From NCBI GenBank assembly GCA_030248215.1, contig JASANG010000864.1:434001-498000 (forward strand): DNA of 64,000 bases, given 5' to 3'. Shown here piece by piece: positions 21,941 through 31,788 of this stretch; positions within the stretch are counted from its first letter, which is position 1; the number at the start of each line of letters is the position of its first letter. The position numbers were made by a program, and so were the translations under genes. The notes below the pieces were generated by a model. That model did not search any database, had not been told where the DNA came from, and was given only the letters and a program-made list of their open reading frames with translations. This DNA is from Enoplolaimus lenunculus (taxonomy: Eukaryota > Nematoda > Enoplea > Enoplida > Thoracostomopsidae).

Positions 21941-22062
21941 CGGACGCAAAGAGGTTATCCCAAGGTTCAGTTGTGTTGGACGCCGGAGCGTCCCTAGGAT
22001 TGATTACTTTGTTTCAAGAGGATCTTTCCGAGTATAAAAGCGATCCGTTCATCCTGAAATGA
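21941..22062 (+). CDS. possible terminal exon, maybe an alternative end of the ZP gene
   Basis: Acceptor TTTTTTACGGCAG, then 39 full codons (DAKRLSQGSVVLDAGASL, ending SEYKSDPFILK) and TGA. It needs one base from the exon before, exactly what ZP exon 8 leaves, so splicing to it would give a ZP isoform without the membrane span. It lies beyond the AATAAA at 21242, so it could also be an unrelated exon or chance. Confidence 0.28.
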
Positions 22063-22174
22063 TGGACGGGTATATTCCCATTTTGTGCTTCCCAGTTTAA
22101 TACGTCCATGTTGGGAAAGGTAGAAAGTGCTGAAGAAACTACTATTAGACTGTATATATCGGAAATAGTTGTTC

Positions 22175-22507
22175 CCATGTAAAGATCAGGGGCGGACGGT
22201 TTTTCTGCAGGACTGCAATAGGGTAAGTTTAAGCTTTAAACTTCATTCTTTGCTTAAACTTCGGCTTAGGTGTAAGCTCATTCTGAATACGCTTAGGCTT
22301 AAGCTTTAGACTAATTCTTTTGCTTAGGTTTAGCTTAGGTATGAGCTGATTCTTACGCTTGGCTTAAGCTTTAGACTAATTCTTTTGCTTAGGTATTAGC
22401 TTAGGTATGAGCTGATTCTTACGCTTGGCTTATGCTTTAGACTAATTCTTTTCCTTAGGCTTTGGCTTAGGCTAAGGAATATGCTTGGCTCTGTTCTATA
22501 CATTGGT
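22175..22507. mobile_element. T1 element (reverse), inside left duplication arm
   Basis: CCCATGTAAAGATCAGGG to GTTCTATACATTGGTC. Contains three copies of GCTTTAGACTAATTCTTTT separated by TTAGG-type spacers. Confidence 0.75.
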
Positions 22508-22875
22508 CAAATACTTGTCATGTGTTGCTGTTGAATCATATTTATATGTTAAATCCAAACAGTATTTTTATAAAAACATTTCTTTTTAATAAAATGAAAA
22601 TATTTTCAGTCTGGTGACGAAATGTCAAATGCCCAACGGTGCTTAGTTTTTCTAAAATTCAACCATGAACCACAAACAACACCTGACAGCTGTTTACAGA
22701 ATTACGTCAAAAAAGCCGACGTATACGAGTAGGGATGTTAGAAATAACCTGAGCCTGAGCCAGTTTCAAATTAAAATTAGGAGCTTAAAAACTTAAATTT
22801 TATACTAAAAAACATTCATTTGTCAATTTTTACAATAACATGCGTACATCAGATAACTTTTGTTTGGTCATTGGT
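22300..22875. repeat. inverted duplication, left arm
   Basis: Starts inside a TTAGGC element, runs through the exon-like piece and about 140 bases beyond it. It matches the reverse complement of about 36405-36950 almost throughout, with divergence and small indels toward the end beyond the exon. Confidence 0.8.
22610..22732 (+). CDS. possible terminal exon inside an inverted duplication (copy 1)
   Basis: A TATTTTCAG acceptor is followed by 40 open codons beginning SGDEMSNAQRCLVFLKF and ending NYVKKADVYE, then TAG. The same stretch is present in inverted copy at 36546-36668 with three base differences, two of them silent. No upstream exon was found, so it may be a captured or pseudogenic 3' end. 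Product not recognised. Confidence 0.4.
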   Translation, partial: SGDEMSNAQRCLVFLKFNHEPQTTPDSCLQNYVKKADVYE

Positions 22876-23154
22876 GATAAGCGCATAAGGCAAATACCTT
22901 CAGAGGTGTGTACCTCTGAGGTAAGTGTGTTGATTACCGGCGAACTTTAGTTGTTTTTGAATCCGCATCTTTAGTCCTTACCTGGTCTCAAATTACGCAA
23001 TGTATATTCACATTTGTTCATATTTTATAACCTCTACACTGTAACTTTTTAATTTGAAGGAAATGTTCGCACTGAACTTGGCATAGGGAGTTGTCAGCTC
23101 TAAATGTATTATCTCGTTCCAGCTAGTATTTTATGAAAATTCGGCCCTTAAAAA

Positions 23155-23437
23155 TAAATATTAGGGGCGGAACGTTCTTCTGTGGGACTGTAATAGAGTC
23201 AGCTTAAACTTTAGACTATTTTTTTTGGTTTGGCTTAGAGTTAGGTTTTAGAATATGCTTATACTACTATTACGGCGGCTCATGCTACTTTAAGGGGCGT
23301 CCAGGTTTCTGGTGGGTCTATAAAAGAGTAGGTTTAGATTCTAAATTACATTGTTTGCTTAGGCTTAGGCTTAGGCTTAGGCTTAGGCTTAGGAATACGT
23401 TTAATCTACTGTTACGCCACTAAGAATAACATTGGCC
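23155..23437. mobile_element. T1 fragment joined to a T2 element
   Basis: TATTAGGGGCGGAACGTTCT to ATATGCTTATACTACTATTA is T1; from GGCTCATGCTACTTTAAGGG (23278) a reverse T2 runs through five TTAGGC units to AAGAATAACATTGGCC. Confidence 0.72.
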
Positions 23438-23534
23438 GTGTAGTATACATTGACCGAAAATTCAAACAGCCACTTCTTTTCGCTCAATAATTAACTATCA
23501 TCGCCAATCCTTGTATTGCGCATCCTAAAATTTT

Positions 23535-23738
23535 TCCAGCCCGCCTGGCACGGACCCGTCCCAGACGAATCCCAAGGGTGACTCAGGCCCCCTGGAAGAA
23601 TTTTGGCTCCCTAGAAAAATTTCAAGTGTGCTTGTAAGTCATAAAAAACCTTGTATGATCCTCCTGAAAAACTTTCAGCCCTCCAAACACGGTGAGCTAG
23701 CTACCAACTTGCCCTGGTAAGGTTAGCTGGTTACAACA
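23535..23738. mobile_element. family A element
   Basis: CCCTGGAAGAATTTTGGC, GCTTGTAAGTCATAAAAAACC, ending GTGAGCTAGCTACC and a second GGTTAGCTGGTTAC. Confidence 0.65.
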
Positions 23739-24680
23739 GTCCTTGTGTTATCGGTCTGTCTGTTTGTATATATAGTTCGATTTAGTTTTCTAACTTTTCA
23801 AAGTGTATATTAAATATGTTCTCATCTGTTCAAGAATTTGAAAAGGATATTTTCTAGCTTCCACTGTATAAAGGCATGCAATACCGACCAAACTAGACAG
23901 TTTGCGGTATTAACAGAGAAGGAAAATGAAGTTTTAAGCTTTTTTGACTCAAAATTCCGCTGTCAAGCCATTGTATATATAAAAATAAATAAATAAATTA
24001 ATATATATATACATATATATATCGCTTTTAATCTTGTTTGACGTGTATTCTTCCTTTGTTGGTGAACTCTATTCTATACAATGACGCGATATACGCAGCA
24101 AAATTTGTGACAAAAACGTATTTTTTGAAATTTTTTGAAATTTTGCACAAACCGCAGTTGATGCTTTTATGGCAAGTTTTAGTATAGAATTTTAAATGTC
24201 TGGCGAGCAGAATACAATATTAAACGCGATTGTTTGCGAGGGCATATTTTGGGTAAAAAGTTTTCGATACGGGTAGTACCTGCACGTAAAAATTTCAAGG
24301 CGCGGGGTGTAAATTGGTAAACCTTTGGCGGTCTAGAATTTTTTAGAATCAAACGACAAACATGTAAAGTTTAACTATATTTAGCCTGGAGTTTGGTTTG
24401 TTATGCTGTTGGTCTCAAAGTTGAACTGGAAGAATGCCTATATTTTCAGCAGAAAATCGACATCAGTTTCCGGTAGAAATTTGACTGAAGGCTTCTGCAA
24501 TTTAAGTTGCAACATTTTTTGTACTTGTGTTGTTCAGTGAATTGTAATTTCATAGTCGGTATAACGGAGACGGCGAGAGTCGATGAAAGCGCGGTTCTCC
24601 CATTGGATCGAGCGAACTGAACTAGTGTTCAACCTCCAGTTCAAAATCTTTCGCTTTGGACTATTTTTCTAACAAATGTC

Positions 24681-24894
24681 TACACTGAAAAAAACGGTGA
24701 GTCAAATTAACACTCTGCGAAATAGGCTTTTCCAGTCTACACAAACTGAGTCAAAATTCGACTCCGCCAGAATCAAACGTGCTACTCAGTGAGTCGAATT
24801 TGCCTCTGGCAGATTCGTATTCGACACATTTTGTGTAGTCCCGTAAAGCCTCTTTTGGAAAAAGTCAATTTGACTCACCATTGTTTGCAGTGTG
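24681..24894. mobile_element. family C foldback element
   Basis: TACACTGAAAAAAACGGTGA and its inverse CACCATTGTTTGCAGTGT; the two halves are inverted copies built of GAGTC/GACTC words. Confidence 0.8.
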
Positions 24895-25428
24895 GACAGA
24901 CCTTCATCTGGATATTTGCTAACTCAAGTTGCACCTAACCAGCCTCTAATAGAGATTATTGTGTCGTAAACCAACGCTAAAGCAATTATGTAATATCGAT
25001 ACTCTGGAAAAGTAGATAAGCTTAATTTCTCAACGCAAAAGAAAAACTAAGCGTTGGTAAATGGGTGGCGCGAGTAGCGTTAATTTTGGCTCGGATATAC
25101 CCACAGGTAAAAAAAGTAAAATTTCCATTTTTAATGCACGTACCCGGTAGAGAAATCGTTTCTGAGACTTACGTCTTGGCATTGAATACTTCTACCTTAT
25201 CAAATGCGAAGCTCTTAAATTGCAGAGTGCAAACTTAGTTTATGTTTTCATATTATGTTTGCTTTACGTTTATTTTATTATTCTTTGTGGAACGGTAGTC
25301 ATGAAGAAATACCGCAGTAAACAACCTATATATGGTTTCATTTAATTAGTAAAATTACGGTATTGCACTATTTTGACAAAATAACAGCGAACTAAATTAC
25401 GTTGACTATTTTCAAAATAGCCGGTTCC
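24895..25428. other. no gene seen
   Basis: AT-rich unique sequence without convincing frames or repeats. Confidence 0.5.
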
Positions 25429-25618
25429 GGCCAATGCATAGAACAGGGTTGTAACAGTTGTATAAACATATTCTTAAGCCTGAGTCTAAGCATGAGAATA
25501 AGCTTATATCGTCGCCTAAACCTAAACCTAAGCCTAAACAAAAAATAGTGTAAAAGCTTAAGTTTTACTCTTTTGTAGTCCCGCAGAAAAACGTTCCGGC
25601 CCTGATGTTTACATGGGC
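25429..25618. mobile_element. T1 element
   Basis: GGCCAATGCATAGAACAGGG to CGGCCCTGATGTTTACATGG; GCCTAA array in the middle. Confidence 0.78.
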
Positions 25619-25639
25619 GCTACCTTACAGTTTTTAACA

Positions 25640-25840
25640 ATTTTTCCCGCAAAATTTTTTCTGATAAAATGGTAAGGTCTCTACCTTGCAATTTTTCGCC
25701 CTCAGAAATTTTTTGTGGTGATACAATGATAAGGTCCCTCCCAATCTTGCAATTTTTGCGTTTCATAACATTGGCCAGCCCGCACCCCGCACAAATTTTT
25801 CGATCCGCCTCTGACTACGAGGGTGTATATAAGGGTGATA
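25640..25840. repeat. family L dispersed repeat
   Basis: Blocks TTTTCTGATAAAATGGTAAG, AACATTGGCCAGCCCGC and TTTTTCGATCCGCC are shared with about 3340-3500; a similar scrap lies at about 61610. Confidence 0.5.
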
Positions 25841-26025
25841 GGGAATATATCCCCTCTGAAATTTGTTCAAAAATTAGTGAAAAGGATTGTAGGTTGTAGA
25901 ATAACACGCAGAGCTCAAAAATTGCTGTCGCTGTCTACGTTTGATTACAGCTACTTTTAAACGTATTCTCTCTCGAAATCAAATTCTGGCTCCGACCTGG
26001 AAATTGTCCTTAGTGTTCTGAATAA

Positions 26026-26091
26026 TAGGAGGGGACTGATATTTATTTTGCCTCTTCAGCGAGTACTCTTTTGCTATGCGGTTACATACTG

Positions 26092-26096
<5 letters not shown>
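26026..26096. mobile_element. family E fragment
   Basis: GAGGGGACTGATATTTATTT and GCGGTTACATACTGTTATTT match the reversed right end of family E; the (ATT)n follows directly, as if seeded by its ATTTATTTTT. Confidence 0.6.
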
Positions 26097-26151
<55 letters not shown>

Positions 26152-26152
26152 T
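26093..26152 (+). repeat. (ATT)n microsatellite
   Basis: About 20 perfect ATT units abutting the E fragment. Confidence 0.95.
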
Positions 26153-26175
26153 ACCGCGTGTTAATTGCACCGTAC

Positions 26176-26383
26176 ACACTGCAAAAAATAGTGAGTCAAA
26201 TTGGCTCTCTCCGAAGGCTCTACGGGACTACACAAACTGAGTCAAATTCGACGCCGCCAGAGTCAAACGTGCAACCCAGTCAGCAGAACTTGACTCTGTC
26301 GGAGTCAAATTTGACTCAGTTTGTTTAGTCCCGTAGAGCCTATTTCAGAGAGAGTCAATTTGACTCACTATTTTTTGCAGTGC
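26176..26383. mobile_element. family C foldback element
   Basis: CACTGCAAAAAATAGTGAGT and ACTCACTATTTTTTGCAGTG are perfect mirror ends; inner CTCTACGGGACTACACAAAC is mirrored by TTTAGTCCCGTAGAG. Confidence 0.85.
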
Positions 26384-26903
26384 ACCATGCTTTTTAATAT
26401 TGTTTCTTTGGGCCGAACTGACTACATCGAATATGCCGTTATTTTTTCTGGATTTAATAAAGTTTTGCGGGTTTGGTTGAGCTTCAAATTCCAATTATAG
26501 ACTTTGTGTTCCGCGCAAATCTTTGTGAACTACTAATTTACGAAGCGGTCAACAACACAGTTTCCGTTTGGCCAATAAAATGCAGGTGCACGAAATTGAA
26601 GCAACTTGAAACAACGTTGATATGTGCGAATTAAATTTAATAGCACGAATTCTAGTGAATTATCTGTAGCTGCAAAGAACATCTAAGCTATTTTGTAGAC
26701 GAACTATTTTAAGACTTTGTTTCATAATGTGGCTAAGGCATATTTTCAAAATATACAACAAATATGTCTGAAATATCGCTTGTGTTGCTTATTTTCCAGA
26801 CATATAAACTCTGAAAAATAAAAAAGTTTTGCCAAATAACCCGACTACTAAATTTAAAATATAGCTCAACCAAATTCCTTAATTTTACAACCTAAAATAC
26901 GTC

Positions 26904-27248
26904 GGCCCACGTAATGATCAGGGGCAGAATGTTTTTTGTGGGACTGCAATTGAGTAAGCTTACGCTTTTGACTAACACTTTGCTGGCTTATGCTAAGGCT
27001 TAGGATTAGGCTTAGGAATATGCTCATTCGTACGCTTAGGCTTAGGTTTAGGTTTAGGCTTAGTCTTTAATACTGTTCCATCCCTGTTCTTTACATTGGC
27101 CCACAAACAAGGAGACAGGGGACTTGTTTAGGCTTAGGATTAAGCATATGGTTAGGTATATGCTCAGTTTTATCCTAAGGCTTAGGCATAGGCTTAGGCT
27201 TAGGAATACGCTGATAATACTGTTCCGCCCCTGTTCTTTACATTGGCC
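26904..27248. mobile_element. composite of two T1 elements sharing a central GGCC
   Basis: First unit 26904-27101, second 27098-27248, joined at TTACATTGGCCCACAAAC. Outer flanks AATACGTC and AATACGCC (7 of 8) suggest that the pair inserted as one unit. Confidence 0.75.
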
Positions 27249-27709
27249 AATACGCCGACGACGTAAACTACGGCTGGGCCAGGTATGAGCTCAACACGAA
27301 ATAATATCTTTGAGATTTCACTATTTATATACACTTTTAAGAATATACGCGGAGCAACTCGTTTATATGTATTAAAAATTAGAATATTTTATTATTCATT
27401 CATTTAGTCTTGGCTGTATTTGAGCTAAAATATAAAAAAAACTGTTTTTCGCTGAAAACTGTTTGTTTAGCTAAAACTTATTATATCACGCGATATATAC
27501 ATGCTTTCGTCCGTTGTTGAGCACATGCTTAAACTGTGCATGTGACATCAAGATGACAGTTGTATTTTTGCCATGTCACTTGGCCTACTGAGTGATCCAG
27601 GATGTTTCGATGAGGATACGCGTTCTGTGGTTCGAAATTTGACTGTTTTTCAATTAATTATGCCCTAGCAGATATATCAATATACCTAAATGATAACAGG
27701 TTTAAGCTC

Positions 27710-27943
27710 ATGGATTATCCTCGTCGTATTTTTGAGTTGTTAAACGAGAAAACACCGTTTGAGCTTCAGAGGATTGAAGGAGTGGAGAATGGCCCCTACA
27801 TTCCCATTGATCAAGCCTGTATAAGGTTACTTTTAGGCAAGGGTGTCCCCGCATGCGGCATTGGGTGGCCGCGCCTGCTCAAATTTAGCTGGTACCCTCC
27901 AAATAGACACGGCCAGACATTGCAATTTAACTTGGTTTTTTGA
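27710..27943 (+). other. unrecognised 77-codon open frame
   Basis: Begins MDYPRRIFELLNEKTPFELQ and reads openly to TGA in a locally GC-richer patch. No homology recognised, no clear splice sites; may be chance or part of a decayed element. Confidence 0.15.
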
Positions 27944-28556
27944 TCCATTCCGATTTTTTTAAATTTAACAACAAGGGGCCCCCAAAATTTATTCGGTGCG
28001 CTCCCAATTAAAATGTTCGGCGGACGTCGTCCCTGCTTTTAGGAATGACTGTTTATATAACCTAATTTCCAATGTAAGCAAATCAGTATCACGTAATTTT
28101 AAACCCTACACAATATATATCTTTAATGATATAATATAATTTGAATTTTTTAATGAAATCTAATAATAATTCGTCTGACGGCTTCTAGTTCATACACGTT
28201 GACGCTCACCAGTAATAGTAGAAGATCCTGGGTGGAAGCAAAGGCTGCATCTCCCCAAGGTTTCTGCGGTACTGAAACTTTTGCTGTACAAATAGTTCAT
28301 TTGAAACTTATGTCTTTTCTAGTCAAACATTCAGTAATATGACGCAGTTTACAACTCGAATTAAAAAATTTCGTACCTTTGTCACATTGCGCAATTGATC
28401 AATTATTAATTATACAAAAATTCACTAAATGCTTGGAAACTTCAAAATTTCGCACATCAAACAAGTTATCCTACGCGAATTTGAAAATTGAAGATGTCCC
28501 ACCGAACCGCCCCCGACCCTCGAAATAAAAACAATAAGTTAAACTGAAACGTTTCC

Positions 28557-28849
28557 TATAAGGGTTGCGGTATACTCGATGCACTTTATATCAAAAAAAT
28601 AATTGTTAAGATATGTACGGTAGTCGCGGGGCACCGGACGATGCCGCCCGGTACATCTAAAATGTACATTTATTTTCCACTCGCGGCGCTGCACGGCACC
28701 ACGCGGCATCGAGTTAAAGCGAATGACGACATCCTGTGACGCGTGCATCCGATGACGCGTGGAGGTGGAGGCGCTGCGTAGCATCGACCGAAAGCGAATG
28801 ACGACATCCGATGACGCGTGGAGGCGGATTCGTCATAGCGCAACCTTAA
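28557..28849. mobile_element. family G element
   Basis: AGGGTTGCGGTATACTCG to CATAGCGCAACCTTAACTC; GC-rich core with the repeated phrases ATGACGACATC and GATGACGCGTGGAG. Confidence 0.65.
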
Positions 28850-29157
28850 CTCTTATAGCAGCTATATATTCTGTCCACTTTTAACTTTATCAATGACACC
28901 AGTGACAGTCTGTATCACACCCAGCCCGGGTCTAGCTCTAGCACGCCTTTGTCGATTGACGAACACTAAACTTATAACGTACCACACCAAGACTCACAAA
29001 CTGACGTGTAATGGCGTAGGCAGGGTTTCATTTCGAACGACTATAAACTCATCTAAACCAGCATCGGCTGAGGTTTCGATCGAGTGTAGCGAGCGAGAAA
29101 ATTTGGTTTCCACCCTCGTAGTCCTGGCAATACATTGACATTTTTATAGTTTTCCAG

Positions 29158-29253
29158 CATACCAATCCCGGGTACACCATAAATTGCGTATATGCCCCCC
29201 CTGCTGTAGTTGAGCTCGCTGATTGGAACATGGCAAAGAGATCATTTCCATAG
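29158..29253 (+). CDS. possible terminal exon
   Basis: Strong acceptor (TATAGTTTTCCAG) and 31 codons (HTNPGYTINCVYAPPAVVEL, ADWNMAKRSFP) to TAG, in a locally GC-richer block. Product not recognised. Confidence 0.22.
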   Translation, partial: HTNPGYTINCVYAPPAVVELADWNMAKRSFP

Positions 29254-29307
29254 GGGATAACCCTGGCTGAAAGTTTTTTTTGCGCGCAAGCGAACGAATT
29301 ATTTCAG

Positions 29308-29570
29308 ACTGGTCTACAGCGGTGTATTTTGTCGACTGTTTCATAAAATTCCTGGAGCTATCACCTGTCAACTCCGTGGTATACGACCCTATTCTCAGAG
29401 CCAAGCCAAGCTCACCACTGTGTATGGGTTTGTTTTCTTTTTGTGGCTTTGTTTCTAGACAGTGTGGCGTATATGTATTCGCTGTTAAAGCTGGCAACGT
29501 TTACGCACACGAATACGCCAACTATGGCATGCTTTTATACGGCCGTGTGTCAAAAGGTGCAGAAAGATAA
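29308..29570 (+). CDS. possible exon, 86 open codons
   Basis: Acceptor GAATTATTTCAG, then 86 open codons (WSTAVYFVDCFIKFLEL, later GYV-poor, Gly/Tyr-rich VFAVKAGNVYAHEYANYG). Frames on the other strand are open here too because of base composition, so coding is uncertain. Confidence 0.22.
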
Positions 29571-29575
29571 ACCTT

Positions 29576-30005
29576 TAGTTGAAGCCATTTCAAGCGTAGC
29601 TCTGGTGCCGGGTTTTGAAACGCTCAAAACAAAAATGTTGGTTATATTAGTTTTAGTTTGACCTGTGTGTGGCTGAAGAATCAAATCAGGTTTTAGAAAT
29701 TGTTTACGTTCTGGTTTAAGAGTTTAGAATTAGGTTTAAATTTTGTTGCTTTTCAAGGCGTAGCTCTGGTGAGGGTTTTAAAAACGCTCAAACCAAAATG
29801 TTGGTTATATTAGATTTAGTTTGACCGGGGGCGGAGAACGAACGGAGAAAGTTACGTTCTGGTTTAAGAGTTTAGAATTAGGTTTAAATTTTGTTGCTTT
29901 TCAAGGCGTAGCTCTGGTGAGGGTTTTAAAACGCTCAAACCAAAATGTTGGTTATATTAGATTTAGTTTAACCTCTGCGTGGCTTAGGAATAGAATCAGG
30001 TTCCA
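29576..30005 (+). repeat. tandem repeat, about 150-165 bp unit, three copies
   Basis: CGTAGCTCTGGTG...ATGTTGGTTATATTAG recurs at 29594, 29759 and 29907. Related scraps at 30210 and 31070 suggest an older, longer array. Confidence 0.8.
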
Positions 30006-30299
30006 GGAATTAGTTAGGTTTAGGAGCTTACGATTATATTTAGATTCTCGGGTTTTCCAGACGAAACAGCGGTTTGGTTTCAAATTGTCCAACCTGTGGT
30101 TTGAACTTTTAAAGATCGAGTTTCGAAAACTATTTAGGTTTAGGTTTGCACTCAGAATTAATAACTGGTTAAACTTTATATCATTGTTTAAGCAAAATTT
30201 TTTGCGGTTTTGAAGCTTAGCTCAGGTGTAGTTTAGGGACGTTTGTTAATATATCGATACTTGTTTAAGTATTAGTTGGCCTTCGTTTTTCCGGAAGAT

Positions 30300-30507
30300 A
30301 AGGCCAATCTAAAGGAAAGGGGCGGAACAGTATTATAAGCATATTCCTAAGCCTAAGCTTAAGTCTAGCCTAAGCCTAACAATGAGCATATTCCCAAGCC
30401 TAAGCCTAAACCGAAGCCTAAGCCAAGCCAAAAAATAGTCTAAAGTTTAAGGTTACTTTATTGCCGTGTCACAGAAAAACGCTACGCCTCTAATCTTCTT
30501 ACAAGGG
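30300..30507. mobile_element. T1 element
   Basis: GCCAATCTAAAGGAAAGGGG, GCATATTCCTAAGCC arrays, CAGAAAAACGCTACGCCTC end. Confidence 0.72.
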
Positions 30508-30602
30508 TCGAAGATGGGATAAAATTCTACGCATTGGTCGGATTTAAGTTTCAATTCCTACTGTAGGAATTAGGCTCGGCTTAAGCCAGGTTTTTATGCA
30601 AG

Positions 30603-31052
30603 TACTGTAGTGACACGAATAAGAGGAGGTAATAAGAGGGGGTGTCTCCATTTTGAGTCCCAATTAATTGGAGTTTGTATCCCTAATGAGAGTCCGTAAG
30701 CGGAAAGAGCCCATAAACGCTAATTAGAGTCCATAAATGTCAATTATCCATAATGGTAACGCATAAATGACTCCATGACCAAATAAAATTCAGTTCGAAA
30801 CTTTAAAGCGCATTTAAGTTTTGAAAGTACATTCCTAAGTATAACGCTGCATTATCGCTCAAGCCGCTTACACATGACAAATAAACGTTTAATTCAATGG
30901 ATAGTTGCAATAACGGATATATATCAGTAACGAAGGGTGGCAGAGGGGGGATGAAAATAAATAACAGTCCATAACCGAATAACAGGGGATGGATTCCCTC
31001 TCGAGAGGCCAAATAAATATCAGTTCTCCCTCTTATTCGGGTCACTACAGTA
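30603..31052. mobile_element. family E element, complete
   Basis: TACTGTAGTGACACGAATAA to TTATTCGGGTCACTACAGTA; about 450 bp. TA-bounded inverted ends suggest a Tc1/mariner-type parent, by inference. Confidence 0.8.
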
Positions 31053-31177
31053 GAGTTTAGTTGAAATGTTTTCAAGCGTAGCAAAGGTGTGGTTTTGAAA
31101 AGCTTATATACGATATTGTTCATATTAATTTTTGACGAAGTAAATCTGGCAGAAAAAATAGAATAGCGTTTAAAGAT

Positions 31178-31337
31178 TTGTTTAGGTTCAGGTTTAGCCT
31201 CAGGTTTAGGTTCAGGTTAAGGCTCAGGTTTAGGTTCAGGTTTAGACTCAGGTTTACGTTCAGGTTTAGGCTCAGGTTTAGGTTCAGGTTTAGGTTCAGG
31301 TTTAGGTTCAGGTTTAGGCTCAGGTTTAGGATCAGGT
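31178..31337 (+). repeat. 12-bp tandem repeat
   Basis: Alternating AGGTTCAGGTTT and AGGCTCAGGTTT units, about 13 copies. Confidence 0.9.
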
Positions 31338-31576
31338 TGTCTCGCTGTTCAGACGTAGCAATATTGTACTTTCGAAATGCTGGAAACAAATCAGAGTGGG
31401 TTTAGCTGAGTTATATTTGGCTGGAGAATAGCAGTGTTGTCTACAAATTGTTTCAGGATAAGGCTTACATAATTAAGCGAAGCTGTTGCAAAAATGGCTA
31501 CAGTTAAATTGTGTTTCTACCATTGCGATCGAGTTAAGTTTCAATTTGAACTCGACCAACTGCGCCTATTGGCAAA

Positions 31577-31788
31577 ATGAGCGACACTAACGAAAAACCA
31601 AATCCTTCACCAACGCCGGCATTTTCGATCTCAATTGAAACCGGAGGTGGAAGTCCGTTGAACGCAACTCGAGTTCAAGTAACGTACCCAACCGCTCAAG
31701 CTGAACAAAATATGAGTCGAATTACGCTGAATAGTACTTCGTCGACAGAATCAGAGTACAGTCCAACTCAAGAGCTCATTGAACAAAA
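31577..31788 (+). CDS. two-span gene exon 1
   Basis: Starts MSDTNEKPNPSPTPAF; donor AA|GTGAGT, leaving two bases. The upstream in-frame TGA makes this ATG the first possible start. Confidence 0.8.

Noticed and set aside
31178-31405. Open frames of alternating Arg-Phe or Leu-Asn
   Set aside because: Produced by the 12-bp tandem repeat; no coding signals.
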